DNA of 64,000 nucleotides from Arthrobacter sp. V1I9 (GCF_030817075.1 NZ_JAUSYU010000001.1:2108001-2172000), one strand, 5' to 3'; positions 32,865 to 42,289 are shown, counted from the stretch's first letter. Notes: a model not told the origin generated them from the letters alone. Numbers and translations: made by a program.

Positions 32865-33326
32865 ATGATGACTACTCAAGCATTGCCTTCGGCCCTTGCG
32901 GCCATCGTGGACGACTTCCAGGCCCTGACGGAGCCCGAGCGGCTCCAGCTGCTGCTCGAGTTCTCGCAGGGGCTCCCTGACCTGCCCGAACGGCTCAAGG
33001 ACCACCCCGAGCTGCTCGAACAGGTGGTGGAGTGCCAGTCCCCGCTGTTCCTCACCATCGAAACGGACAAGGGCGACAGCCCGGCCGGCGCAGTTCGGCT
33101 CTTCTTCAAGGCACCCCCGGAGGCCCCCACCACGCGCGGTTTCGCCGGCGTGCTGCATGAGGGCCTGGACGGGCTGTCCGCTGAGGAGATCCTTTCGGTG
33201 CCCGACGACATGCCTGAACTGCTGGGCCTTACCCGCGCCATCACGCCACTGCGGATGAGGGGAATGACGGCCATGCTGGGGAGGATCAAGCGCAAGGTTG
33301 CGGCCTCGTCCGCCGTGCGCTCCTAG
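32865..33326 (+). CDS. sufE: SufE family sulfur-transfer protein
   Basis: A 153-aa protein. The acceptor Cys is in VVECQSPLFL, the position that takes persulfide sulfur from a cysteine desulfurase in iron-sulfur cluster assembly. No SufS or other suf genes are near. Two adjacent ATGs at 32865 and 32868 could both serve. It starts 35 nt after sseA. Confidence 0.88.
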   Translation: MMTTQALPSALAAIVDDFQALTEPERLQLLLEFSQGLPDLPERLKDHPELLEQVVECQSPLFLTIETDKGDSPAGAVRLFFKAPPEAPTTRGFAGVLHEGLDGLSAEEILSVPDDMPELLGLTRAITPLRMRGMTAMLGRIKRKVAASSAVRS

Positions 33327-33341
33327 CCACGCAAAGCGTCA

Positions 33342-33842
33342 ATGGCACGCAACAACGCATCACAGGGAACTCCGGCCACTGCCGTACTGGCGGCGGCCGG
33401 AGTTCCCTTTGTGCTGCACCCCTACAATCACGATCCCTCGGCGGCCAGCTACGGCGCGGAGGCTGCCGAGGTCCTGGGTATCCATCCCTCGAAGGTCTTC
33501 AAGACGCTGATGGTCGAGGTGGAAGGCAGGCTGGCGGTGGGCATCGTACCCGTCAGCGGAACGCTGGACCTTAAGGCCTTCGCGGCAGCACTGGGAGCCA
33601 AAAAAGCGTCGATGGCAGATCCTGCTGCTGCCCAGAGGCGTACCGGATACGTGCTGGGCGGCATCTCCCCGCTGGGCCAGCGGCTCCCTTCCCCCACTGT
33701 GCTGGACCGCAGCGCACTGTCGTTGGAGACGCTGCTGGTTTCGGGAGGCAAGCGCGGCCTGGACATAGAACTCGCCCCTGCCGACCTCATCCGCCTCACC
33801 GACGCCCTCACCGCTCCCATCAGCTCGCTGTCCGCCTCGTAG
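33342..33842 (+). CDS. ybaK: Cys-tRNA(Pro) deacylase
   Basis: A 166-aa YbaK/ProX-type editing protein that hydrolyses Cys-tRNA(Pro). Motifs: VPFVLHPYNHDP, the conserved Lys in SKVFKTLMVE, GYVLGGISPLGQ and GGKRGLDIELAP. Normal length, and 15 nt behind sufE. Confidence 0.92.
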   Translation: MARNNASQGTPATAVLAAAGVPFVLHPYNHDPSAASYGAEAAEVLGIHPSKVFKTLMVEVEGRLAVGIVPVSGTLDLKAFAAALGAKKASMADPAAAQRRTGYVLGGISPLGQRLPSPTVLDRSALSLETLLVSGGKRGLDIELAPADLIRLTDALTAPISSLSAS

Positions 33843-33956
33843 GACCGCACCGAAGGGCACGGGCCGGCACAGACAGCCTTCCCGCAGCAGGCCTATAATC
33901 GTTGCACCGGCGGTTCACTGCAGAAGCAGCGACGGCACTGGAAGGTCGCGGTCACC

Positions 33957-34187
33957 GTGGTCAGAAATCCATTCAAACACTCCCCGCAGGAAGCCGGCGG
34001 GGACACCAAAAACAGCCATCATCACTCTTCCTGGCTCCGGCGCGAAGATGCCGCGATTAGCCACGGAAAGAGCAGCCTCTTTTTCATCGCCCACGAAAAT
34101 CCGTCACCGCCCTCGGTGACGTGCCTTCAAGGACACGAGATCCTGCCGGGAGAAAGCACCTGCAGCCAGGGTCACCCGATCGGCTGA
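33957..34187 (+). CDS. Small hypothetical protein with paired Cys-x-x-Gly-His
   Basis: A 76-aa product from GTG 33957. I do not recognise a family. The C-terminus has CLQGHEI and CSQGHP separated by about nine residues, which could bind a metal as a small knuckle. The N-terminal half is His/Ser-rich and not conserved-looking. A site GGAAGG lies somewhat far upstream. It could be a real short gene; moderate confidence only. Confidence 0.5.
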   Translation: MVRNPFKHSPQEAGGDTKNSHHHSSWLRREDAAISHGKSSLFFIAHENPSPPSVTCLQGHEILPGESTCSQGHPIG

Positions 34188-34246
34188 CACCACGTCACTG
34201 CCTGGTCCAGCCCGTCAGCAGGCCCGCGGCGCGTGCAGCCGCACCT

Positions 34247-35575
34247 TCATTCCCCCGGACGGTCCTGGGAACTACTGAGCCGATCCTCCGGCGCTGCAGC
34301 GTCGGTTCCCTGCCGGATCCCGCCGGGATTCAGCCGGGGCGCCAGCTGCTGCCGCAACCACGCCTTCACCACGCTCTCCCACCGTTCGGGATCAACATTC
34401 CATTCCTTGGTGTGCCGGGCATGGTTGAAGGCCTCGAAGGTGACTATTTCCGGGTTCCGCTCGGCCAGGAGCGCTGAGGGCTTGTACGGCACGTACTCGT
34501 CGTCCACGCTGTGGATGATCAGGGTGGGAGTCCGCAGTTCCACGGCACGGGCCACCCAGTCCATCACCTTGAGGTCCACGGGAGCGGACAGTCCCGTGAG
34601 CCGCCGCCCCAGCGGGTGTCCCAGCATGAGCTGCGCGTAGCGCCCCACCAGCGACGGGATCCTGTTCAACTGGGCATGGTGGGCGAGGACCGTCACCCAG
34701 TCGATGACCGGCGCATCCAGCACCATGGCCCGGATGAGGTTCCGGTAGCGCGACAAGTCGGCAGCCTGCAAGGATATGGCACCGCCCATTGACCAGCCGA
34801 ACAGCACGATTTCCTCGGCTCCGTTGGCCAAGGCGTATTCAATGGCTGCTTCGATGTCGCGCCACTCGGTAGAGCCCAGGCCGTACCGCCCGTCATCTGC
34901 CGACGGCGCAAGTCCGTCGTTGCGGTAGGACACCAGGAGACTGGTCAGTCCAAGTTCAAGGGCAGGTCCGACGGCGCGCAGGGCCTCCTGCCTGCTGGCT
35001 CCGCGTCCGTGCACCATCACCGCCCAGGTCCGTGCCGTGCCGCCGGCGCGGACCAGCCAGGCGGGCGCCTGGCCCCGGTCCACGTCGATCAACACGTCCT
35101 CTGCAGGGATTCCGGCGGCGGCCGGGTCCGGGTAGACGGCGCCGCTCCACCAGCCCCAGCGCGCTTGGCTAAGGTCCCCCGAGTAAACAGCTTCGACCTC
35201 CCGCGCCACCGTCCGTTCAGCGGGAGAATAGGAGACGATGCGGCCGATCCGCGCGTGCCCCTTTCCGCCGTCGAAAAAGAATCCGTACACCCCGTCCACG
35301 GTGGTGTCGTCATTGGCCGCAAGGATCACCTGTTGCCGGTGGCCGTCCCGGATCACAGCCAGGACTTCCTGGTCAGCCGTGCGATGCCGGGCGGGGGTGA
35401 TAACGCGGCGGGCAAAATAGACAGCCAGCGCCGACGACCCGGTGGCCAGCAGCCCGGTCAGGGCGCCGCCGCCGATGGCCCCGCCGATGGCCCATTTCGC
35501 GCGAAGGGACAACCCGGCACCCGGATCCTGGATCGGCGGGACTGAAGCAGGGCGGGTGCGCTGGAAAAGTGCCAT
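34247..35575 (-). CDS. Alpha/beta hydrolase with N-terminal membrane segment
   Basis: A 442-aa protein. One hydrophobic segment (about residues 31-53) should anchor it in the membrane. The hydrolase domain (about 160-440) has oxyanion HGRGASR, nucleophile elbow FGWSMGGA, the acid in HSVDDEYVP and His in FNHARH. The substrate is unknown; similar actinobacterial proteins are annotated as esterases or lysophospholipase-like. Start ATG 35575 (MALFQRTRPA); the longer frame to 35668 would run close to the divergent start at 35689. Confidence 0.85.
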   Translation of the reverse strand: MALFQRTRPASVPPIQDPGAGLSLRAKWAIGGAIGGGALTGLLATGSSALAVYFARRVITPARHRTADQEVLAVIRDGHRQQVILAANDDTTVDGVYGFFFDGGKGHARIGRIVSYSPAERTVAREVEAVYSGDLSQARWGWWSGAVYPDPAAAGIPAEDVLIDVDRGQAPAWLVRAGGTARTWAVMVHGRGASRQEALRAVGPALELGLTSLLVSYRNDGLAPSADDGRYGLGSTEWRDIEAAIEYALANGAEEIVLFGWSMGGAISLQAADLSRYRNLIRAMVLDAPVIDWVTVLAHHAQLNRIPSLVGRYAQLMLGHPLGRRLTGLSAPVDLKVMDWVARAVELRTPTLIIHSVDDEYVPYKPSALLAERNPEIVTFEAFNHARHTKEWNVDPERWESVVKAWLRQQLAPRLNPGGIRQGTDAAAPEDRLSSSQDRPGE

Positions 35576-35688
35576 GGAACTATTCTTACCGCCCAGGCAC
35601 CGCGAGGCCGTATTTCCCGCGGCCGGGTGGGGAATGCCCTTGCACTCGAAGGAGTGCAGCGCACCCAACGCCGGACTAGGCTAAGGCC

Positions 35689-36180
35689 ATGAGTGATCCC
35701 ATCGTCATCCTGACCGAAGAACCTTTGGGGGCGGACGACCGCCTGAACATCGAGCGCCTGGTGGACGGAGCAGATACCCGGCTCGTGGTGCTGGTCCCGG
35801 CGAACACAGAGCGGCATCTGCTGGTGGACTTCCTTGAGAACCTTTCCTTACTGGACATCGCGAAGGCGTTCCGGGAGCTGACAACCCATGCTCCGGATCC
35901 GGCGACAGAGCGGGCGCAGGCGGCGGAAACCCTTGCGGTCTCGCTGGCGGCGCTGGCCGGACTCGGTGCGGGCGTCAGCGGAGAGGTGGTGGACGGCGGG
36001 GCGGTGCAGGGCCTGGTGTCCAAGGTCAAGGAGACCGGCGCTTCGCAGGCCGTGGTGATCACTAGGCCGCACGCAGTGGCAGACACCTTCCACACCGATT
36101 GGGCCAACAAGGCCCAGGACCAATTGGGTCTCCCCGTCCTGCACCTGTACGCAGGTTCGGGATTTATCGGCGACTCCTGA
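35689..36180 (+). CDS. Conserved hypothetical protein
   Basis: A 163-aa protein starting MSDPIVILTEEPLGADD. It has strand-like VVLVPANTE, an Ala-rich helical middle, VVITRPHAVADTFHTDW and a C-terminal LPVLHLYAGSGF. The alternation of strands and helices suggests a USP-like or Rossmann fold, but I see no ATP motif (G-x2-G-x9-G). It is probably co-transcribed with msrB, 14 nt downstream. Confidence 0.7.
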   Translation: MSDPIVILTEEPLGADDRLNIERLVDGADTRLVVLVPANTERHLLVDFLENLSLLDIAKAFRELTTHAPDPATERAQAAETLAVSLAALAGLGAGVSGEVVDGGAVQGLVSKVKETGASQAVVITRPHAVADTFHTDWANKAQDQLGLPVLHLYAGSGFIGDS

Positions 36181-36194
36181 GCGTTGTCAAGGCT

Positions 36195-36713
36195 ATGAGC
36201 ATCTTCGGAAACAACATCCTGGGTAACAGTATTTTCGGAAACAAGGCTGCGGATCCTGCCCCTGAGGCGCCCGAGGCCGAACCGGCCGTCCAAAAAACCG
36301 ACGCCGAGTGGCGGGAGGAGCTGACGCCGGAGGAATACCACGTGCTCCGGCAGTCCGGGACCGAGCGGCCCTACACGGGCGAATACTGGGACACCCACAC
36401 AGCGGGGGTCTATCATTGCCGGGCCTGCGGCACGGAACTGTTCACCAGCAACGAGAAGTTCGATTCGCACTGCGGCTGGCCCTCTTTCTGGGCCCCGCTC
36501 GCTGACGGTACCGTGCGGTACATCCACGACCGGACGCTGGGAATGGAGCGGGTGGAGGTCCGGTGCGCCACCTGTGATTCCCACCTGGGACACGTGTTCG
36601 GCGGCGAGGGGTACGGAACGCCCACTGACCAGCGCTACTGCATCAACTCCGTATCCCTCAAGCTCGTTCCGCGCCAGGACCCGCAGGCCAGTGCGCCGGA
36701 TGCTGACGCCTGA
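36195..36713 (+). CDS. msrB: Peptide-methionine (R)-S-oxide reductase
   Basis: A 172-aa enzyme that reduces methionine-R-sulfoxide in proteins. The four zinc cysteines are in HCRACG and RCATCDSHLGH, and the catalytic Cys is in RYCINSVSL. CGWPSFW is the usual signature. A 40-residue N-terminal extension with short G-N-x-I/S-F repeats (GNNILGN, GNSIFGN) precedes the fold; it has no obvious signal peptide. Start ATG 36195. Confidence 0.93.
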   Translation: MSIFGNNILGNSIFGNKAADPAPEAPEAEPAVQKTDAEWREELTPEEYHVLRQSGTERPYTGEYWDTHTAGVYHCRACGTELFTSNEKFDSHCGWPSFWAPLADGTVRYIHDRTLGMERVEVRCATCDSHLGHVFGGEGYGTPTDQRYCINSVSLKLVPRQDPQASAPDADA

Positions 36714-36856
36714 GAGTCCGGGAACGCTGGAGCTACCAGCAGTTCAAGGCACGTGGAGCATTAGTCTTTCTTAGGCTAAAGCTCTTTTGAGATTAGTCGT
36801 GCTGGTTGCTTGCTACGCTCGCGGTAGATGGCAAGCACCCAGAAAGGCAGCCGACG

Positions 36857-38224
36857 ATGACCGAAACATTGATCACCGCTCCGACCGGAATAACCGCGGA
36901 CAACCAGGACTGGCTCCGGCTCAAAGCTGCGGCCTCCTCCATCCAGTCCTTGCAGGTGAAAGACGGCTCTATTCCCGACGCCGGCGCCCACGACGAAGCA
37001 TCCCGGTACGTGGCCGAAATTGTCGAAGCCGTCCGCGCCCTCGTCCCGGCCTTTCCGCATGACGGCCCCTACCTGGACGCCGTCTGTGCAGACCTCGCCG
37101 CCTGGGAAACCAACGGCTTCACCGTCCCCGACTTCCTGTCGTCGCTCCTGGCCTTCCAGCCGCAGGAACTGCGCCGGGACGGCCTCCAGCACCTGGTGGT
37201 CTTTCCGATGTACACGCAGAACGGCAGCAGCAACCGGCTGGTCGAGGCAGTCCTGATCGAGGTGATCTGGCCGGAGTTCATCGCCGGGCTGGAGGCCGGG
37301 GAATATTCAAACAAGCTGTTCGTCCCCATCCGCTTCCTGGACTTCACCGCCGGCTACGACACCAACTCCGCCGTGCTGTTCCCCGAGACGGTTGCCGTCA
37401 GGGAAACCCCCACCTTCACGTGGGGAGCCATCTTCGCTGACCGCGAGGCCGCCCGGTTCCGCCGCGTGCTGAAGGCAGCTGCCGAAACCACCCGCCTGGA
37501 ACTTCCCGAAGGCGCGGCGGAACTCCTCGCGGACCAGGACCTGACGGAGGCCACGTTTGTGATGTGGGACCTCATCCACGACCGGACGCACATGCGCGGC
37601 GACCTGCCGTTCGATCCGTTTATGATCAAGCAGCGGATGCCCTTCTTCCTGTACTCCCTCGAAGAGCTGCGCTGCGACCTGACAGCCTTCCGCGAGTCCG
37701 TACGCATCGAAAAGGACGAGGACGCCGACCCGGAAGCCCGCCGCCACGCCAAGCTGGTGCAGTACGCCATCATCTTCGACCGGATTTTCCGCTTCGCCAT
37801 CACGGGCAGCCGGGTCCGCAACTATGACGGACTGGGCGGCCAGCTCCTGTTCGCCTGGCTGCACCAGCAGCACGTCCTCCACTGGACCGATACCCGGCTC
37901 ACCATCGACTGGGACGAAGTAGCTGACGCCGTTATCGCCCTGGGTGCAAGCATTGATGACCTGTACTGGCGGTCCATCGACCGGCCGAAAACCGCGCACT
38001 GGCTGGCCGCTTACCAGCTGATCTCCGCTACCCTTACTCCCAACCCGGCTTCTACCTGGGCCAAGGGTCCCGACGCGCTGGCCCTGGCTGGTCCCCCGCG
38101 CGGCCTGACGGACCAGGTGCTGGATGACGAATTCCCGCTGTCAATGTTCTACGAAGCACTGGAGAAGAAGATGCGTCCTGTCATTGAGTCAACTGCTGGA
38201 ATCACCGGAGCATCTGCCCTGTGA
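36857..38224 (+). CDS. DUF6421 family protein
   Basis: A 455-aa protein of unknown function. It contains a His-rich stretch WDLIHDRTHMRGDLP (about residues 234-250), which may bind a metal, and long helical regions. No membrane segment. I recognise it as the actinobacterial DUF6421 family, whose members typically sit before a short-chain dehydrogenase, as here, with a GTGA overlap. Start ATG 36857 with GAAAGG upstream. Confidence 0.85.
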   Translation: MTETLITAPTGITADNQDWLRLKAAASSIQSLQVKDGSIPDAGAHDEASRYVAEIVEAVRALVPAFPHDGPYLDAVCADLAAWETNGFTVPDFLSSLLAFQPQELRRDGLQHLVVFPMYTQNGSSNRLVEAVLIEVIWPEFIAGLEAGEYSNKLFVPIRFLDFTAGYDTNSAVLFPETVAVRETPTFTWGAIFADREAARFRRVLKAAAETTRLELPEGAAELLADQDLTEATFVMWDLIHDRTHMRGDLPFDPFMIKQRMPFFLYSLEELRCDLTAFRESVRIEKDEDADPEARRHAKLVQYAIIFDRIFRFAITGSRVRNYDGLGGQLLFAWLHQQHVLHWTDTRLTIDWDEVADAVIALGASIDDLYWRSIDRPKTAHWLAAYQLISATLTPNPASTWAKGPDALALAGPPRGLTDQVLDDEFPLSMFYEALEKKMRPVIESTAGITGASAL

Positions 38225-38995
38225 CCGAAGAACCGGTGACCGAGGAATCAGTGCCTGGGGCAGCGGGGACTTCGGCGTCAAGGCTGAACATCCTGGTGAC
38301 CGGCGGCAGCGGAGCCTCAGGCATCGCTGTCGCCCGGGCCCTCCGTGGGGCCGGGCATCGGGTATTCACCGTCGGGTCGGACCAGGCACGGATCGAAGCC
38401 GCGGCTAAAGAAGCCGGCGACGGCGTCACGGGCCTTGCGTGCGACCTGGCCCAACTGGAGGACGTGCGGCAGCTGCGGGCGGACGTGTCTGCGGCTGCCG
38501 GGGACCATCGACGGCGTCATCCACCTGGTGGGGGGCTGGCGCGGCGCCAAAGGCATCGCCGACCAGACCGACGAGGACTGGGACTTCCTGGAACGCGGCG
38601 CCATCACCACGCTGCGGAACGTGTCCCGCACCTTCTTCGACGATATTGCCGGATCGCGCTGCGGCCGGTTTGCGATGGTTTCCTCAACTGCCGTGGACAA
38701 GCCAACGGCCGCCACGGCCAGCTACGTTGCCGCCAAGGCAGCGGCCGAAGCGTGGACCATGGCGATGGCGGACGGCTTCCACCGGGGCAACAACGGCGGG
38801 ACCAACAGCGCAGGGGAGGCGGCCGCCGTCGTGCTGGTGGTCAAGGCCCTCGTGGACGATGCGATGCGACGGGACCATCCGGAACGGAAATTCCCCGGCG
38901 CAACTGACGTCGAAGACCTGGCTCGCGCCGTCGTGGGACTTTTTGATACCGAGGCCAGCGGGCTGAACGGCAGCCGGCTCCTGCTGGCGCCCTGA
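38221..38995 (+). pseudogene. Short-chain dehydrogenase, reading frame broken by one extra G
   Basis: From GTG 38221 the frame shows the NAD(P) motif VTGGSGASGIAVARAL and reaches DVSAAAG. At a run of four G's (38500-38503) the frame is lost. One base later it continues as TIDGVIHLVGGWRG, then VSSTAVDKPTAATASYVAAKAAAEAW with Ser, Tyr and Lys of the SDR active site, to a stop at 38995. Deleting one G restores about 257 codons. It overlaps the stop of DUF6421 by 4 nt and is presumably co-translated. Either a sequencing error or a fresh mutation. Confidence 0.85.
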
Positions 38996-39009
38996 CTGTC
39001 CCGTTCGTG

Positions 39010-39030
39010 ACTGTCCGGTGTCCGGACAGT
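39010..39030. promoter_or_regulatory. Perfect 9-bp inverted repeat before the aldolase gene
   Basis: ACTGTCCGG, TGT, CCGGACAGT. It abuts the -10-like TATCTA (39030-39035) and lies 15 nt before the GTG at 39046, so it could be a repressor site, or the end of the SDR transcript. Confidence 0.55.
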
Positions 39031-39045
39031 ATCTAGACTGAAAGC

Positions 39046-40155
39046 GTGAGCAAAGCCATGACAACAACATCAGAGACTGCCGCCGGAACCCGGCTGCACG
39101 ATCCCACTATCCGTGGATTCGCCTCGGACAATTACTCGGGCGTCCACCCGGAGGTCCTCGCGGCCTTGGCTGCGGCCAACGATGGCCACCAGGTCTCCTA
39201 CGGCGAGGATGACTACACCGCCCGGCTGCAGGAACTGATGGAGGAACATTTCGGGACGGGCATCGAGTGCTTTCCCGTGTTCAACGGCACCGGTGCCAAC
39301 GTCCTGTCGCTGCAGTCGCTGCTCCCCCGCTGGGGCGCCGTGGTGTGCGCCTCCACTGCCCACATCAACATGGACGAAAACGGCGCGCCGGAACGCATCG
39401 GCGGCATCAAGCTCCTGCACGTCCCCACACCGGACGGCAAGCTTACGCCCCAACTGATCGACCGGGAGGCCTGGGGCTGGGGCGACGAACACCGCGCCCA
39501 GCCGCTCGCCGTCTCCATTACCCAGACCACCGAGCTCGGAACCTGCTACACGCCTGAGGAGGTGCGGGCCATCGCGGACCACGCACACGCCAAAGGCATG
39601 AAGCTCCACATGGACGGGGCCCGGCTGGCCAATGCCGCAGCACATCTCCAGGTCCCGCTGCGGGCGTTTACCCGCGACGCCGGCGTGGACATCCTTTCCT
39701 TCGGCGGCACCAAGAACGGGCTGCTGTTCGGCGAAGTGGTGGTGGCGCTGAACCCGGAGGCGGCGCACGGGCTGGTGTACCTGCGGAAGATGAACATGCA
39801 GCTCGCGTCCAAGATGCGTTTTATGTCGGCCCAGTTCATCGCCCTCCTCGAAGGCGACCTCTGGCTGCGGTCCGCCTCCCACGCCAACGCCATGGCCACC
39901 CGGCTCCGCACCGCCGTCGACACCATTGACGGTGTGCAGCCGACGCAGAAAACAGAGTCCAACGGCGTCTTTGCCATCCTGCCCGCGGGGGTGGCGGACA
40001 GGCTGCGGAACTCCTTCCGCTTCTACGACTGGAACGAGGCCGCCGGGGAAGTCCGGTGGATGTGTTCCTTCGACACCACCGAGGAGGACATCGATGCCTT
40101 TGTGGCAGCAATCCGCCATGAGCTTCGTACATTTGGAAGCGGACAGTCCAGCTAG
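39046..40155 (+). CDS. ltaE: Low-specificity threonine aldolase family
   Basis: A 369-aa PLP enzyme of the beta-eliminating lyase/threonine aldolase fold. FASDNYSGVHPE opens the domain; HMDGARLANAA binds the cofactor and SFGGTKNGLLFGE carries the PLP lysine. The usual reaction is threonine to glycine and acetaldehyde; related enzymes act on other beta-hydroxy amino acids. Start at GTG 39046; ATG 39058 is an alternative. The TAGACT just 6 nt before GTG suggests a leaderless mRNA (inference). Confidence 0.88.
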   Translation: MSKAMTTTSETAAGTRLHDPTIRGFASDNYSGVHPEVLAALAAANDGHQVSYGEDDYTARLQELMEEHFGTGIECFPVFNGTGANVLSLQSLLPRWGAVVCASTAHINMDENGAPERIGGIKLLHVPTPDGKLTPQLIDREAWGWGDEHRAQPLAVSITQTTELGTCYTPEEVRAIADHAHAKGMKLHMDGARLANAAAHLQVPLRAFTRDAGVDILSFGGTKNGLLFGEVVVALNPEAAHGLVYLRKMNMQLASKMRFMSAQFIALLEGDLWLRSASHANAMATRLRTAVDTIDGVQPTQKTESNGVFAILPAGVADRLRNSFRFYDWNEAAGEVRWMCSFDTTEEDIDAFVAAIRHELRTFGSGQSS

Positions 40156-40216
40156 ACGGTGCCTGATGACGGCGAGCCTTCCCGCTGTCACCGGCCCGGT
40201 TGCGTAACCTGCGAAG

Positions 40217-40867
40217 GTGAACGCACTTGACAAGGTTCCCCCGGAATTTCTCCACGCCTTGGGAACCCTCAGGAAAGCCCAGTGCCGCGCGGAACTCCAC
40301 CTCGCGGAGATTCCCGCGCCGGCCCGCCTCGCGCCGTTCGCCGTAGCGCTGGGCGCGGAGGTTCTGGCACCGGGGCCCGGCACCGCCATTACTCCCCTGC
40401 ACGGCCCCGCCGCTATGGCGTTGGCTGCCGCGTCAGGAACAGCGGACGACGACGAAACCGAGTTGGCAACGGGCCGCTTCATCCTGCTCCACGACCCTGA
40501 GGGCTCCGCGGTGTGGGACGGGGAGTTCCGCATCGTCACCTACATCCGTGCCCAGCTGGAGCCGGAGATGGGCAACGACGAGATGCTGGGAACAGTGGCG
40601 TGGACCTGGCTCGTGGAGGCGCTCGAGAACCACAAAGCCCCTTACCGCGCAGCCGGCGGCACGGCCACCCGGGTCCTTTCGGAAAGCTTCGGGACGCTTG
40701 CGGAACGGCCCGGCTCCATCGACATCGAGCTCCGCGCGTCCTGGACTCCGGCAACCTCAGACGTGACCGCCCACCTTGAAGCCTGGTCCGACATGGTGTG
40801 CACCTTCGCAGGCCTGCCGCCCCTCCCCGACGGCGTCACCCCGCTCCCGAACCGGCGCCGGAGCTAG
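40217..40867 (+). CDS. DUF3000 family protein
   Basis: A 216-aa actinobacterial protein of unknown function. Characteristic are EFLHALGTLRKAQCRAE, EGSAVWDGEFRIVTYIRAQLEPEMG and WTWLVEALE. No catalytic motif is clear. In mycobacteria the orthologue (Rv2680) precedes the RNase D gene, as it does here (87 nt apart). It may act in RNA metabolism, but only the context says so. Confidence 0.88.
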   Translation: MNALDKVPPEFLHALGTLRKAQCRAELHLAEIPAPARLAPFAVALGAEVLAPGPGTAITPLHGPAAMALAAASGTADDDETELATGRFILLHDPEGSAVWDGEFRIVTYIRAQLEPEMGNDEMLGTVAWTWLVEALENHKAPYRAAGGTATRVLSESFGTLAERPGSIDIELRASWTPATSDVTAHLEAWSDMVCTFAGLPPLPDGVTPLPNRRRS

Positions 40868-40954
40868 CAGCATGGCTAGCAGCGTGGCTGGCGGCCGGCC
40901 CGGCGCGGCCCGGAAGGCAGTCCGTTACCGGCCGGCCGGTAAACTAAGGGCATC

Positions 40955-42289
40955 ATGACCCCTAACATTCCGGAAAACACCACGGCCGGCGTTCCGGCTG
41001 CTGATACCGCACCCCACATCACGGTGGAAGGCTTTGACAGCCCCATCCCCGAAATCATTGAGCTCGATTCGCCCCGCGAAGGCGTTCCGCTGGTCATCGA
41101 AACGCAGGCCGGGTTGGAGCGGTGCGCGGCTGCAATCGCCGCAGGCACCGGGCCGGCCGGAGTGGACGCTGAACGGGCCTCCGGCTTCCGCTACGGACAG
41201 CGTGCCTTCCTGGTCCAGATCCGCCGGGAAGGGGCGGGGACGTGGCTGATCGATCCTGAGCCCTTCGAGAACCTGGACATCATCAACGATGCCCTGCGCG
41301 GCGTCGAGTGGATCCTGCATGCGGCCAGCCAGGACCTGCCCTGCCTGTCCGAACTGGGCATGTGGCCGGACAGGCTTTTTGACACTGAGCTGGCAGCCCG
41401 CCTGGCAGGCCTGCCGAGGGTTGGCCTGGCTGCCGTTATTGAGCAGCTCCTGGGGTTCGGGCTGGCCAAGGAACACTCGGCCGCTGACTGGTCCACCCGG
41501 CCCCTTCCCGAGCCGTGGCTGCGCTACGCCGCCCTGGATGTTGAGGTCCTGACGGAGCTGCGGGAAGAACTCATTGAACTCCTGGAAGCTGACGGCAAGC
41601 TCGAGTACGCGGAGCAGGAGTTCGCGGCCATCCTGGACGCCGGGCTCGCCCCGCCGCGGGTTGACCCGTGGCGGAAAACGTCCGGCCTTCACCAGATCCG
41701 CGACCGTCGGCAACTGGCGGCTGTCCGGGAGCTGTGGCTCGAACGGGATTCCCTGGCACAGAAGCGGGATGTTGCCCCGGGAAGGCTGATTCCGGATTCG
41801 GCTTTGGTGGCGGCGGCGAAGGCAATGCCGTCCACCGTTCCGCAACTGCTCGGCACCAAGGGCTTTCACGGGCGGGCTGCGCAGCGCGAGGCTCCCCGGT
41901 GGCTGCGCTGCATCGCGGCCGCCCGGGACCTGGAGGATCTTCCGCCGCTGCACCTGGCCACCAACGCCCCGCCCCCTCCGCGCGTGTGGGCCGACCGTGA
42001 CCCGGAGGCCGCGGCCCGGCTGGCCACCGCCCGACCGCTGCTGCAGGAAAAGGCCGATCAGCTGAACCTCCCGCTGGAGAACCTGCTGACCCCCGACTAC
42101 CTGCGGCGTGTGGCGTGGCGGCCACCTGCTGAAATCAGCGAATCAGCAGTGGGTGCGGAACTTCGTATGCTCGGCGCACGGCAATGGCAGGTGGAACTAG
42201 CGGCGCCCCTCATCACGGACGCGTTCCTCAACCCACAGCCGCTGCCGCCAAAGGAACCCAAGCCTGACGCAGCAGCATCCGGACAGTAA
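40955..42289 (+). CDS. rnd: Ribonuclease D family, HRDC domain
   Basis: A 444-aa 3'-5' exonuclease. DEDDy motifs: VDAERASG (D-x-E), HAASQDLPCL, and YAALDVEVL with the Tyr and Asp of motif III. An HRDC domain follows (WLERDSLAQKRDVAPG and on). Role: trimming of tRNA or other structured RNAs. An extra N-terminal 35-residue acidic stretch is present. Same order as Rv2680-Rv2681. Confidence 0.92.
   Translation: MTPNIPENTTAGVPAADTAPHITVEGFDSPIPEIIELDSPREGVPLVIETQAGLERCAAAIAAGTGPAGVDAERASGFRYGQRAFLVQIRREGAGTWLIDPEPFENLDIINDALRGVEWILHAASQDLPCLSELGMWPDRLFDTELAARLAGLPRVGLAAVIEQLLGFGLAKEHSAADWSTRPLPEPWLRYAALDVEVLTELREELIELLEADGKLEYAEQEFAAILDAGLAPPRVDPWRKTSGLHQIRDRRQLAAVRELWLERDSLAQKRDVAPGRLIPDSALVAAAKAMPSTVPQLLGTKGFHGRAAQREAPRWLRCIAAARDLEDLPPLHLATNAPPPPRVWADRDPEAAARLATARPLLQEKADQLNLPLENLLTPDYLRRVAWRPPAEISESAVGAELRMLGARQWQVELAAPLITDAFLNPQPLPPKEPKPDAAASGQ

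Noticed and set aside
32733..33158. Minus-strand frame opposite sufE.
   Set aside because: It is antisense to sufE, with no start site and no similarity that I can see.
34121..34477. Plus-strand frames at the end of the alpha/beta hydrolase.
   Set aside because: They overlap the hydrolase C-terminus on the other strand and have random-like Pro/Arg/Ser composition.
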